NCBI GenBank assembly: GCA_034675505.1
Contig: JAUCDD010000038.1
Location: 1 to 64,000, forward strand
Length of the DNA: 64,000 bases
Reading direction: 5' to 3'
Source: Melaminivora sp034675505
GTDB taxonomy: Bacteria; Pseudomonadota; Gammaproteobacteria; Burkholderiales; Burkholderiaceae_C
The position numbers and the translations under genes are program-made. The notes beneath the pieces are model-generated. The model searched no databases. It was not told the DNA's origin and saw only the letters and a list, made by a program, of their open reading frames with translations. Of the stretch, positions 44,195-51,275 are shown in pieces; positions within the stretch are counted from its first letter, which is position 1; every line of letters begins with the position of its first letter.

Positions 44195-44911
44195 ATGACA
44201 GACACCCAACCCGATCCCGCCCCATCCACCCGCGCCTGGATGGCGCTGGGCGTGCAGCACGCCATCCTGGCACGCGCCATGCCCGTGGTGCGCCACGACC
44301 TGGCGGGCATGCTGACCATCATGCGCATGGGCGCGGTGGTGCTCAAGCGCCGCGCCGGCGACACGGCCCACGCGGCCACCGGCGACACCCTGGCCCAGCA
44401 GCTGGAGCAACAGGAAGAACACCTGGCCAGCTTGGCCGACAGCGCCCGGCTGCTGCGCCACTGGGACCTGCAGGGCCCGCATGCGCCCGAGCCCCTGGCC
44501 GACACCGCAGCGCTGGCCGGGCGCCTGGCGCGCCCGCTGCTGGCCATGCGCGGCCTGGCGCTGGAGCTGCCCGCCCAGGGCGACCCCGCCCTGCCCGCCG
44601 CGCGCGCGCCGCAGCAACCCGTGCTGTGCCTGCTGCTGGGCGCCATCCACCTGCTGGCGGAAGACCCGGCCAGCACGCCGGCGGCCCTGCACCTGCGCCC
44701 GCTGCCGGGCCACGAGGCCGGCCTGCGCGTGCAGGCCAGCGGGTGCTGCCCCGAGGCCCCGCCCGCCGCGCCCACGCCCGGCATGCCGCCGCTGGACGCC
44801 CCCGCCCTGGCCTGCCTGGCCGGGCATTTCGGCGCGCAGCTGCGCTGCGGCCCGGGCTGGGTGGAGATCGAGGCGCCCGCCGCCGCCCCGCCCCGCCCGG
44901 CCCCGGGCTGA
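44195..44911 (+). CDS. Histidine-kinase-like protein lacking a clear ATPase domain
   Basis: This 238-residue protein (243 if the ATG at 44180 is used) has an N-terminal helix pair with VVRHDLAGMLTIMRMGAVVLKRR near 30-52, resembling the dimerisation and phospho-acceptor helix of histidine kinases, including an H-D pair. The following helix is Gln/Glu/Leu-rich. The C-terminal half is where an ATPase domain would be, but I find no N-box or G-box glycine motifs; it is Pro/Ala-rich with LAGHFGAQLRCGPGWVEIEAP at the end. It may be a scaffold or phosphotransfer protein. It converges with the EamA gene. Confidence 0.5.
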   Translation: MTDTQPDPAPSTRAWMALGVQHAILARAMPVVRHDLAGMLTIMRMGAVVLKRRAGDTAHAATGDTLAQQLEQQEEHLASLADSARLLRHWDLQGPHAPEPLADTAALAGRLARPLLAMRGLALELPAQGDPALPAARAPQQPVLCLLLGAIHLLAEDPASTPAALHLRPLPGHEAGLRVQASGCCPEAPPAAPTPGMPPLDAPALACLAGHFGAQLRCGPGWVEIEAPAAAPPRPAPG

Positions 44912-44914
44912 CTA

Positions 44915-45799
44915 TCACCCCAGCGCCAGCGCTGCCACGCCGGCAGCGATAAGCACCGCACCGGCGACGCGCGCCGCGCGGTCGCCCTCGCCCAGCAGGT
45001 GCCCGCCGATGAGCGCGGCAAACAGCATGGAGACCTCGCGCGCCGGCGCCACCAGCGACAGCGGCGCGCTCTGCATGGCGTACAGCACCAGCACGTAGGC
45101 AATCGGGCTCACTGCAGCCACCAGCAGGGCGAAGCGCCATTGCACCTGCCACAGCGCACGCAGTTGATCCGGGCGGCGCAGCGCCGCCGGCGCCAGCACC
45201 GCCACGCGCACCAGGTTGCCCATGTAGTCCACCAGGATGGGCGACAGCAGCATGGCCTTCACGGCGTAGCCATCGACCACCGTGTAGCTGGCGATGAACA
45301 CGCCCGTCAGCAGCCCGTAGACGAGCCCCTGGCGCAGGCGCCGCTGCGCCTGGCCGCCGCCGCGCCCGGCGCGCAGCAGGGCCGGCCCGCCGGCGATCAG
45401 GAACACCCCGCCCACGACGGCCGTGATGCCCAGGGCGCCCATGGCCGTGAGCCGCTCGCCCAGCAGCGCGATGGCCGTGAGGGACGACAGCAGCGGCCCG
45501 GTGCCGCGCGCCAGCGGATAGACCACCGTCAGGTCGGCCTTGCGGTAGCCGCGCAGCAGCGTCACGTAATACACCACGTGCAGCACGCCGCTGAGCGCCA
45601 CGATGCCCCACTCGCGCGCGCCCCACAGCGGCACCGCCGAGCGCCCCAGCCACCAGCCCAGCGGCGCCCAGACCAGCATCATCAGCACCGAGGTGAAGAA
45701 GGCAAAGCGCGCATCGCCGCCGGCCTTCTTGGCGGCGATGTTCCACAGCGCGTGGATCAGGCCGGCCAGCAGGATCAGGCCGAAGGCTTGCAGGGACAT
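44915..45799 (-). CDS. EamA/DMT-family membrane transporter
   Basis: This is a drug/metabolite transporter with ten predicted helices in two repeats. The 294-residue protein begins MSLQAFGLILLAGLIHALWN. It has the first-repeat feature ADLTVVYPLARGTGPLLSSLTAIALLGERL near 90-118 and the matching second-repeat segment APLSLVAPAREVSMLFAALIGGHLLGEG near 245-273. This pairing of proline- and glutamate-bearing helices is typical of EamA. The substrate is unknown. It lies downstream of the BLUF gene on the same strand. Confidence 0.9.
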   Translation of the reverse strand: MSLQAFGLILLAGLIHALWNIAAKKAGGDARFAFFTSVLMMLVWAPLGWWLGRSAVPLWGAREWGIVALSGVLHVVYYVTLLRGYRKADLTVVYPLARGTGPLLSSLTAIALLGERLTAMGALGITAVVGGVFLIAGGPALLRAGRGGGQAQRRLRQGLVYGLLTGVFIASYTVVDGYAVKAMLLSPILVDYMGNLVRVAVLAPAALRRPDQLRALWQVQWRFALLVAAVSPIAYVLVLYAMQSAPLSLVAPAREVSMLFAALIGGHLLGEGDRAARVAGAVLIAAGVAALALG

Positions 45800-45880
45800 G
45801 GAGGGCGCAGCAGGGCAAATGAAAGGCCGCAGCGCCGGGTGGCGGTCTGCGGCCTCGAAGGGCAGGCGGCTGGCGGCGTC

Positions 45881-46303
45881 TCAGGCCCGGCCGATGATGG
45901 ACGCCGTGGCCATCAGCTCCTCCAGCAGCGCGAACGATACCTTGCCGGAGGCGGCATAGGGGTCGAACTCGGGCCGCTCGGAGTATTTCAGCACGATGGA
46001 GTGGTTCAGCTTGGCCAGGTTGACCTGGCCCATGGTCCAGCCGCCGAAGCGCCGCTCGGCGATTTCCTCGAAAGCCAGCAGCTCCACGTCCTTGTGGCGC
46101 GCGTCGCACTGGATGTGGCCGAACAATTCGCTCACGGCGGCGCGCCCGCCCTCGATGGCCTGCAGGAAGATGCCGCCGCCATAGCACAGCACCCCGGTGA
46201 TGCCGCTGGCGGGGTTGTGCTGGCGCGACTGGGTGAGGATGGCTTCGATGGCGGCGGGCGAGGTGTCCACCGCGCGGCTGACGTAGAGCAGGCGTACCAG
46301 CAT
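45881..46303 (-). CDS. BLUF-domain blue-light sensor
   Basis: This is a short protein made almost only of a BLUF domain, which binds FAD and responds to blue light through a hydrogen-bond switch. The 140-residue protein has the key tyrosine in VRLLYVSRAV near 7, an asparagine in RQHNPASGITGVLCYGGG near 30, and the switch glutamine in IFLQAIEGG near 48. The W and M of RRFGGWTMGQV lie near 88-90. All of these positions match functional BLUF proteins. A 40-residue C-terminal cap follows with no output domain, so it must act through a partner. It is 45 bases downstream of folE. Confidence 0.9.
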   Translation of the reverse strand: MLVRLLYVSRAVDTSPAAIEAILTQSRQHNPASGITGVLCYGGGIFLQAIEGGRAAVSELFGHIQCDARHKDVELLAFEEIAERRFGGWTMGQVNLAKLNHSIVLKYSERPEFDPYAASGKVSFALLEELMATASIIGRA

Positions 46304-46348
46304 GGCTCGGACTCCTTGGATAGAGGCTTTGTTGACCCGGACTGTGCG

Positions 46349-47074
46349 TCAGTTGCGCCCCGGGATGAGCGAGAGGAATTCGCGCCTGAGCGTAGGGTTG
46401 GTGAGAAACACGCCGCGCATGACCGAGTTGAGCATCTTGCTGTCCATCTCGCGCACGCCGCGCCAGGACATGCAGAAGTGGCTGGCCTCCATGACGATGG
46501 CCAGGCCGTCGGGCTGGGTCTTTTCCATGATCAGGTCGGCCAGCTGCACCACGGCCTCTTCCTGGATCTGCGGGCGGCCCATGACCCAGTCCACCAGCCG
46601 CGCGTACTTGGACAGGCCGATCACGTTGGTGTGCTCGTTGGGCAGCACGCCGATCCAGATCTTGCCGATCACCGGGCAGAAGTGGTGGCTGCACGCGCTG
46701 CGCACCGTGATGGGCCCGACGATCATCAGCTCGTTCAGGTGCTCGGCGTTGGGGAACTCGGTGATGGGCGGCGGCGCGGCGTAGCGGCCCTTGAACACCT
46801 CGTTCACATACATCTTGGCGACGCGGCGCGCAGTCGCGCGGGTGTTGTGGTCGCCCTCGGTGTCGATCACCAGGCTGTCGAGCACGCCCTGCATCCTGGC
46901 CTCGACCTCGTCGAGCAAGAGCTCCAGCTCGCCCGGCTCGATGAACTCGGCGATGTTGTCGTTGGCGTGGCAGCGCCGGCGCGCAGCGGCCAGGCGCTCG
47001 CGGATCTTGACGGAAACAGGCGTGCCCTCGTCAGGCGCAGCGCGCTGCCCGATGGCGGCAGGAAGGTCAGACAT
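46349..47074 (-). CDS. folE: GTP cyclohydrolase I
   Basis: FolE converts GTP to dihydroneopterin triphosphate, the first step of folate synthesis. The 241-residue protein has the zinc ligands in VRSACSHHFCPVIGKIWIG near 127-136 and in EASHFCMSWRGV near 199. The substrate region GLSKYARLVDWVMGRPQIQE is also present, along with the C-terminal LNSVMRGVF. The N-terminal 30 residues are variable. ATG 47074 starts MSDLPAAIGQ. The next step of the pathway, NudB, is encoded three genes upstream on the same strand. Confidence 0.96.
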   Translation of the reverse strand: MSDLPAAIGQRAAPDEGTPVSVKIRERLAAARRRCHANDNIAEFIEPGELELLLDEVEARMQGVLDSLVIDTEGDHNTRATARRVAKMYVNEVFKGRYAAPPPITEFPNAEHLNELMIVGPITVRSACSHHFCPVIGKIWIGVLPNEHTNVIGLSKYARLVDWVMGRPQIQEEAVVQLADLIMEKTQPDGLAIVMEASHFCMSWRGVREMDSKMLNSVMRGVFLTNPTLRREFLSLIPGRN

Positions 47075-47114
47075 GGGGCGCGATGGTACCAGCGAACGTC
47101 CGCACAGCAATTTG

Positions 47115-47180
47115 TGGTGTTTTTGACTGTATCCCGGCGCCCATCAATGGCCTATAGCTACTTAAATGATAGCAAACGCC
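47115..47180 (-). repeat. ATAGCT/CGCCGGC repeat between clsB-like gene and folE
   Basis: On the minus strand it reads TTGCTATCATTTAAGTAGCT, then ATAGGCC, ATTGATGG, GCGCCGGGATAC and AGTCAAAAACA. It fills most of the gap between the cardiolipin-synthase-like gene and folE, and is one of the better preserved copies on its left half. Confidence 0.65.
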
Positions 47181-47200
47181 GCCAGGACGGGCGGCGCGCT

Positions 47201-48433
47201 TCAATAGCGGTTGCCGCTCACCCACAGCGCCGCGCGCATGCAGCCGAAGGCGACCCGGTCCAGCAGCCGCTGGCGCCAGGGGCGGGCGGCGTAGGCGCGC
47301 GCGTCCAGGCGCTGGTCGGCCTGCTCGATGGCCTGCACCAGGCGTGCGCGCAGCTGGCGGGCGAAGGCCGCGTCCTTGACCACCACGTTGGCCTCGCGCG
47401 CCAGCAGCAGCGACAGCGGGTCCAGGTTGGACGAGCCCACCGTGGCCCAGGGCCGGGCGCCATGGGCGTCGATGACCGCCACCTTGGCGTGCAGGAAGCT
47501 GGGCGCGTACTCGTGGATCTCCACGCCGGCGGCCAGCAGCGCGCCATACACCGGCCGCGCCGCGTGGTATTGCATGAAGTATTCATAGCGCCCCTGCAGC
47601 AGCAGCTGCACGCGCACGCCGCGCGCAGCAGCCAGCTTGAGCGCGCGGCGCAGCTTGGCGCCGGGGATGAAGTAGGCGTTGGCGATGATGATCTCGTGGC
47701 GCGCGCGGGCAATCGCGCGGCGGTAGGCGCGCTCGATGCTGGCGCGGTGGCCGAGGTTGTCGCGCAGCAGCAGGAGCGCGCGCATGCCGCGTCCGGCCTT
47801 CGCGGCCTGCTTGCCCTTGAGCCTGGCGGCACGCGCGGCGCGCCAGTCGGCCAGCGCCAGTCCCAGGCGGCGCTGGCGCGCGTCGTGCCCGGCCTTGAGC
47901 TTCCACCACAGCTGCTCCATGGCGTCGCTGGCCTGCGCCACCAGCTGGCCCTGCACGCGCACGGCAAAGTCCAGGCGCGGCGCGGCCAGCGGGCCATGGT
48001 TGGGGTCGTGCCAGTCGTCCAGCACGTTGATGCCGCCGCAAAACAGCACCCGCCCATCGACCACGCACAGCTTGCGGTGCAGCCGGCGCCAGCGCCTGGG
48101 CAGCAGCAGCCCGAGCGGCCCCATGGGCGAATAGACCTGCAGCTGCACGCCTGCATCGGCAAAGGCCTGCAGCCATGGCGCCGGCAGCCGGCCGGTGCCG
48201 AAGCCGTCGACCACCAGGTGCACGCGCACGCCGCGCTGCGCGGCGCGCACCAGGGCGCGGGCCACCTCGGCGCCGCTGCCGGTGGTGTCGAAGATGTAGG
48301 TCTCGAACTGGATGTCCGACAGCGCCGCGTCCATGGCCTGCGCCAGCGCCGGGAAGAACTCGGCCGTTCCCTGCAGCAGGGCCACCTGGTGGTTGGAGCG
48401 GCGGCGCGGCTGCGGCCGGGCGGGCGCGGGCAC
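47201..48433 (-). CDS. Cardiolipin synthase B-like phospholipase-D family protein
   Basis: This enzyme probably makes cardiolipin or a related phospholipid by transphosphatidylation. The 410-residue protein has two complete HKD motifs: LHRKLCVVDGRVLFCGGINVL near 130 and FLHAKVAVIDAHGARPWATVGSSN near 320. It lacks the N-terminal transmembrane helices of ClsA, which is typical of ClsB. The GTG start at 48433 overlaps the stop of the upstream phosphatase-fold gene by one base (TAGTG); the similarity begins there. It is upstream of folE. Confidence 0.92.
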   Translation of the reverse strand: MPAPARPQPRRRSNHQVALLQGTAEFFPALAQAMDAALSDIQFETYIFDTTGSGAEVARALVRAAQRGVRVHLVVDGFGTGRLPAPWLQAFADAGVQLQVYSPMGPLGLLLPRRWRRLHRKLCVVDGRVLFCGGINVLDDWHDPNHGPLAAPRLDFAVRVQGQLVAQASDAMEQLWWKLKAGHDARQRRLGLALADWRAARAARLKGKQAAKAGRGMRALLLLRDNLGHRASIERAYRRAIARARHEIIIANAYFIPGAKLRRALKLAAARGVRVQLLLQGRYEYFMQYHAARPVYGALLAAGVEIHEYAPSFLHAKVAVIDAHGARPWATVGSSNLDPLSLLLAREANVVVKDAAFARQLRARLVQAIEQADQRLDARAYAARPWRQRLLDRVAFGCMRAALWVSGNRY

Positions 48434-49209
48434 TACAGCTGGAACTCGGCGATCAGCGGCAGGTGGTCCGACATGCGCCACCAGATGCGCCCGCGCGGCA
48501 CCTGCAGCGATAGCGGACGCAGGCCGCGCACGTACACGTGGTCCAGCTGCACCATGGGCAGCCGTGCCGGATAGGTGTGGGCCTGCGGCGCCTCGTCGTA
48601 CTCGAACAGGCCGAAGCCGGCCAGCATGTTCTTGATCTGCAGGCCCCAGTCGTTGAAGTCGCCGGCCACGACCAGCGGCGCGTCGGGCGGCACCTCGCGT
48701 TCGATGAAGCGCTGCAGCTGCGCCGCCTGGCGCAGGCGGCTGCCGGCGATCAGGCCCAGGTGGACGCAGATGGCGTGCACCGGCCGGTCCTCCACCAGCA
48801 CCTCCACGTGCAGCAGGCCGCGCTGCTCGAAGCGGTGGTCGGAGATGTCCTCGTGCTTGTGGCCGACCACCGGCCAGCGGGTCAGCAGCGCGTTGCCATG
48901 CTCGCCGTGGCGCGTGAAGGCGTTGGTGCGGTAGATGGCCTCGTAGCCCTCCGGGGCCAGGTACTCGGCCTGCGACACCTCGGGCCAGCGGTCGAAGTAC
49001 AGCGCCTCGCGCCGGTTCACCGAGCGCACCTCCTGCAGGCACACGATGTCGGCATCGAGCTGCTCGACGGCCAGGCCCAGGTTGTGGATCTCCAGGCGCC
49101 GCGCCGGCCCCATGCCCTGCACGCCCTTGTGGATGTTGTAGGTGGCCACGCGCAGGATGCCGGGGTGGGAGGCGGCGGGGGCGAGCAAATCGGTGGGCAG
49201 CGCGGTCAT
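48433..49209 (-). CDS. Endonuclease/exonuclease/phosphatase-family protein
   Basis: This is a phosphoesterase of the exonuclease III-like fold. The 258-residue protein has the active-site blocks YNIHKGVQG near 24, DIVCLQEVRS near 55, CVHLGLIAGSR near 150, VVAGDFNDWG near 185 and the ending MSDHLPLIAEFQL. Genes of this type beside clsB are common (E. coli ybhP-clsB) and may act on lipids or lipid head groups. It overlaps nudB upstream by 4 bases and clsB downstream by one, so all three are co-translated. Confidence 0.92.
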   Translation of the reverse strand: MTALPTDLLAPAASHPGILRVATYNIHKGVQGMGPARRLEIHNLGLAVEQLDADIVCLQEVRSVNRREALYFDRWPEVSQAEYLAPEGYEAIYRTNAFTRHGEHGNALLTRWPVVGHKHEDISDHRFEQRGLLHVEVLVEDRPVHAICVHLGLIAGSRLRQAAQLQRFIEREVPPDAPLVVAGDFNDWGLQIKNMLAGFGLFEYDEAPQAHTYPARLPMVQLDHVYVRGLRPLSLQVPRGRIWWRMSDHLPLIAEFQL

Positions 49210-49673
49210 GGCAGGACGAATCTGGGCAGCCACAGGATGGCTTCGGCGTTGGAAGACGATTGGCAGCGGTCGGCCGCCTCGCGCCAATTCAACCATGCAT
49301 ATGCCGTGTGCTCGCGCGGATTCAAGGCCACGGGCGTGTCGGCCGGCACCTGCAGGCCGAACACGCGCTCGGTGTTGTGCCACACGCCGGGCGCGTAGCG
49401 GTGCTGCCACTCGGGGTAGATGACATAGGTGTTCTCCAGGCCCCAGTCGGCCAGCCGGCAGCCGGGCGCTGCGGCGTCGATGCCCGTCTCCTCGGCCACC
49501 TCGCGCGCGGCGGTCCCGCTCCATGACTCGTCGGGCCAGTCCTTGCTGCCGGTGACGCATTGCCAGAACTCCTGGCCTTCGTGCAGAGCGGTGCGGCGCA
49601 GCATCAGCACGTCGAGCCGGGCGGTGTGGATGATGACCAGGACGGATTCGGGAATCTTGTGGGTGGGCGACAT
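49206..49673 (-). CDS. nudB: Dihydroneopterin triphosphate pyrophosphatase
   Basis: NudB removes pyrophosphate from dihydroneopterin triphosphate in folate synthesis. The 155-residue NUDIX protein starts MSPTHKIPESVLVIIHT and has the pyrophosphatase motif GSKDWPDESWSGTAAREVAEETGID near 42-66. The REVAEETGI core is intact; relative to the consensus the first half is one residue longer, as in many NudB proteins. In the order aspS-nudB-EEP-clsB-folE the gene is normally close to aspS; here other genes lie between. The link to folE supports the substrate. Confidence 0.92.
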   Translation of the reverse strand: MSPTHKIPESVLVIIHTARLDVLMLRRTALHEGQEFWQCVTGSKDWPDESWSGTAAREVAEETGIDAAAPGCRLADWGLENTYVIYPEWQHRYAPGVWHNTERVFGLQVPADTPVALNPREHTAYAWLNWREAADRCQSSSNAEAILWLPRFVLP

Positions 49674-49711
49674 GGCAAACGATCGGGCGGGCGGCGGCGC
49701 GCGGGCCGGCG

Positions 49712-50583
49712 TCAGCGGGCGGCGCTGCCGCCGTCCGCGCGCCGGGGCACCTCGGGCGGCAGCGGCCGGGCCTGCAGCGCCCGCGCCTGCGCCACCAGGT
49801 GGTTGTGCGCGTCCAGGAAGGCGGCTGCGATGACCTTGCCCTCGTTGGTGTTGCTCCAGCCCGCCCCGGCGCCGCCGCCCAGGCGGCCCAGCATCAGCCC
49901 GCCGATGCCCAGGTCGGTGCTGCGCGCCGCACCGGTGGCGGCCGCCACCTGCTCGGTGGTTTCGTTGTCCGACAGCAGCAGCGCCGTCTGTGCCTCCTTG
50001 AACTTGACCTGCTCGACCAGCCCGGCCAGCCCCGCGATGTCGCGCAGCACGGGAATCATGGCGATCAGCCCGCTAGGGACCGGCCCGCATCCTGTTCGCT
50101 GAAAGCAAGGCTGGGCGTGAGCGTGTACTGCGCCTCATAGCCCCGCCCCTTGGCGACGGTGGAGCCGTCGCGGCGCAGCACGCCGGCCTCCTTCAAGTCC
50201 TGCTCCTGCACCGTGCCGCGCAGGCCCGCGCCCCGGTCCACCACGCGAAAGCAGCCGCTTTGCTGCGCCAGCAGCTTGACCAGCGGCACGGGCGATGCGG
50301 GCAGCTGGTACTGGCTGGACATGACGTAGCCATTCGGGTTCTCGGCCAGCGCCACGGTGGCCACCGGCGCATCGCAGCGCAGCAGCTCGCGCGCCGCGCC
50401 CTCGGCGCCCTGCGGGCCGGCCGAGCCGGTGACGACCGAGCCGCCCTGCCCCAGTTCGGTTTTCTTCTCGCCGCAGGCGGGCAGCAGCAGGGCAGCCGCC
50501 AGCGCCAGCGGCCACCACGGGGCACCGCAGCGTCCGCGCGCAACGCCGGCCCCGCACCCATCAGAACCCGCTGAGTACCGCAT
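49712..50583 (-). pseudogene. CsgG-family lipoprotein, frameshifted
   Basis: Two adjoining frames together encode one protein of the CsgG/curli-assembly lipoprotein family. The first (50583 to about 50065) has a signal with lipobox LLPAC near 38, then GCFRVVDRGAG and YEAQYTLTPSLAFSEQDAG. The second carries the family end: MIPVLRDIAGLAGLVEQVKF, SDNETTEQVAAATGAARSTDLG and NEGKVIAAAFLDAHN. Adding one base at the CCC run 50069-50071 joins them as SLAGLIAMIPVLRD. The 5' end overlaps the ccdB-like gene by 23 bases. The complete protein would be about 290 residues, in the outer membrane or periplasm. The second half alone could be a fragment. Confidence 0.85.
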
Positions 50584-50878
50584 CCATGGCCCCCATGATT
50601 TCGGCCGATCGATAGGCCAGTGAGCCGGCCGGCTTCTTCAGCAGCCGGACGTCGATCGGTGCGGCCAGGTGCGGCATCAACGCCAGCGGCTCGCCCTCCA
50701 CATCCAGGAGCGGGCACAGGCTGGCAGGCAGCCGCGCCTGCTGCACCCCCACCCGCGAAAGCGGCATGACCAGCCGGGTCTCCAGCTGGTCGATCAGCGT
50801 GCTTTGCACATCCAGCACGTAGGGCACGAAGCGGCGCGAACCAGGATGCGGGTTGGCGTAGAAATCGAACTGCGCCAT
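50561..50878 (-). CDS. ccdB: CcdB-family toxin
   Basis: CcdB poisons DNA gyrase. The 105-residue protein is the usual length and has the family pattern: FDFYANPHPGSRRFVPYVLDVQSTLIDQLETRLVMPLSR near 4-42, LCPLLDVEGEPLALMPHLAAPID near 54-76, and the ending GAMDAVLSGF with the glycine of the gyrase-contacting C-terminus (WGI in F-plasmid CcdB, SGF here). The start follows the antitoxin stop without any gap. Whether it is still toxic cannot be told from sequence. Confidence 0.88.
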   Translation of the reverse strand: MAQFDFYANPHPGSRRFVPYVLDVQSTLIDQLETRLVMPLSRVGVQQARLPASLCPLLDVEGEPLALMPHLAAPIDVRLLKKPAGSLAYRSAEIMGAMDAVLSGF

Positions 50879-51160
50879 TCAGGATTGTTCCTGCCAGGCG
50901 ACCAAACCCTCGCACCACAGGCCATGCGCCTGGTGGTGCGCGTTCTGCTCGGAAATCCAGTCCTTGTAGGTCTCATCAAACTCGCGCTTGCGCTGCGCGA
51001 GGGTCTTACTTTGCTCCAGCGCGACCAGCTCGGCATAGCGCGCGGCGGAGACGATGACGCCCGCCACACGCTCGTTCTTGAGAATGTGCACCGGCTCGCG
51101 CTCGGATTGGCTGAGGTAGTAGCCAAAGCGGTTCTTGGCTTCGGTGGCGGTGACGCGCAT
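50879..51160 (-). CDS. Hybrid antitoxin: Phd/YefM-type N-terminus with CcdA-like C-terminus
   Basis: The 93-residue protein should neutralise the CcdB encoded immediately after it. The first 50 residues look like Phd/YefM antitoxins, which bind DNA as dimers and autoregulate (MRVTATEAKNRFGYYLSQ, then KNERVAGVIVSAARY). The last 35 residues look instead like CcdA toxin-binding tails (YKDWISEQNA, HGLWCEGLVAW). ATG 51160 is supported by GGGAG upstream; a longer start would add 12 residues. The pair sits between aspS and the CsgG-like gene. Confidence 0.8.
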   Translation of the reverse strand: MRVTATEAKNRFGYYLSQSEREPVHILKNERVAGVIVSAARYAELVALEQSKTLAQRKREFDETYKDWISEQNAHHQAHGLWCEGLVAWQEQS

Positions 51161-51214
51161 GTGGCTGCTCCCAGGTTGAATGGCCATTTTAGCCATCGTC
51201 CGGACGCCCCACGC

Positions 51215-51253
51215 CCATAAAAAACGCCAGGGCGCCGAAGCGGCCTGGCGTTT
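51215..51253 (-). terminator. Terminator downstream of aspS
   Basis: On the minus strand, AAACGCCAGG (51253-51244) pairs perfectly with CCTGGCGTTT (51231-51222) and is followed by TTTATGGG, giving a run of six T's across the stem end. It lies about 22 bases after the aspS stop, so the toxin-antitoxin pair is outside the aspS transcript. Confidence 0.85.
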
Positions 51254-51275
51254 CCTGCGCGCGCAAGCGCGGCGC

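Noticed and set aside
47100..47200. A small RNA gene between folE and the cardiolipin-synthase-like gene
   Set aside because: The sequence is explained by the dispersed repeat and no promoter-terminator pair is visible.
44999..48574. A 1191-codon plus-strand frame across EamA, BLUF, folE and clsB-like genes
   Set aside because: It runs antisense through four well-supported genes and is of biased composition.
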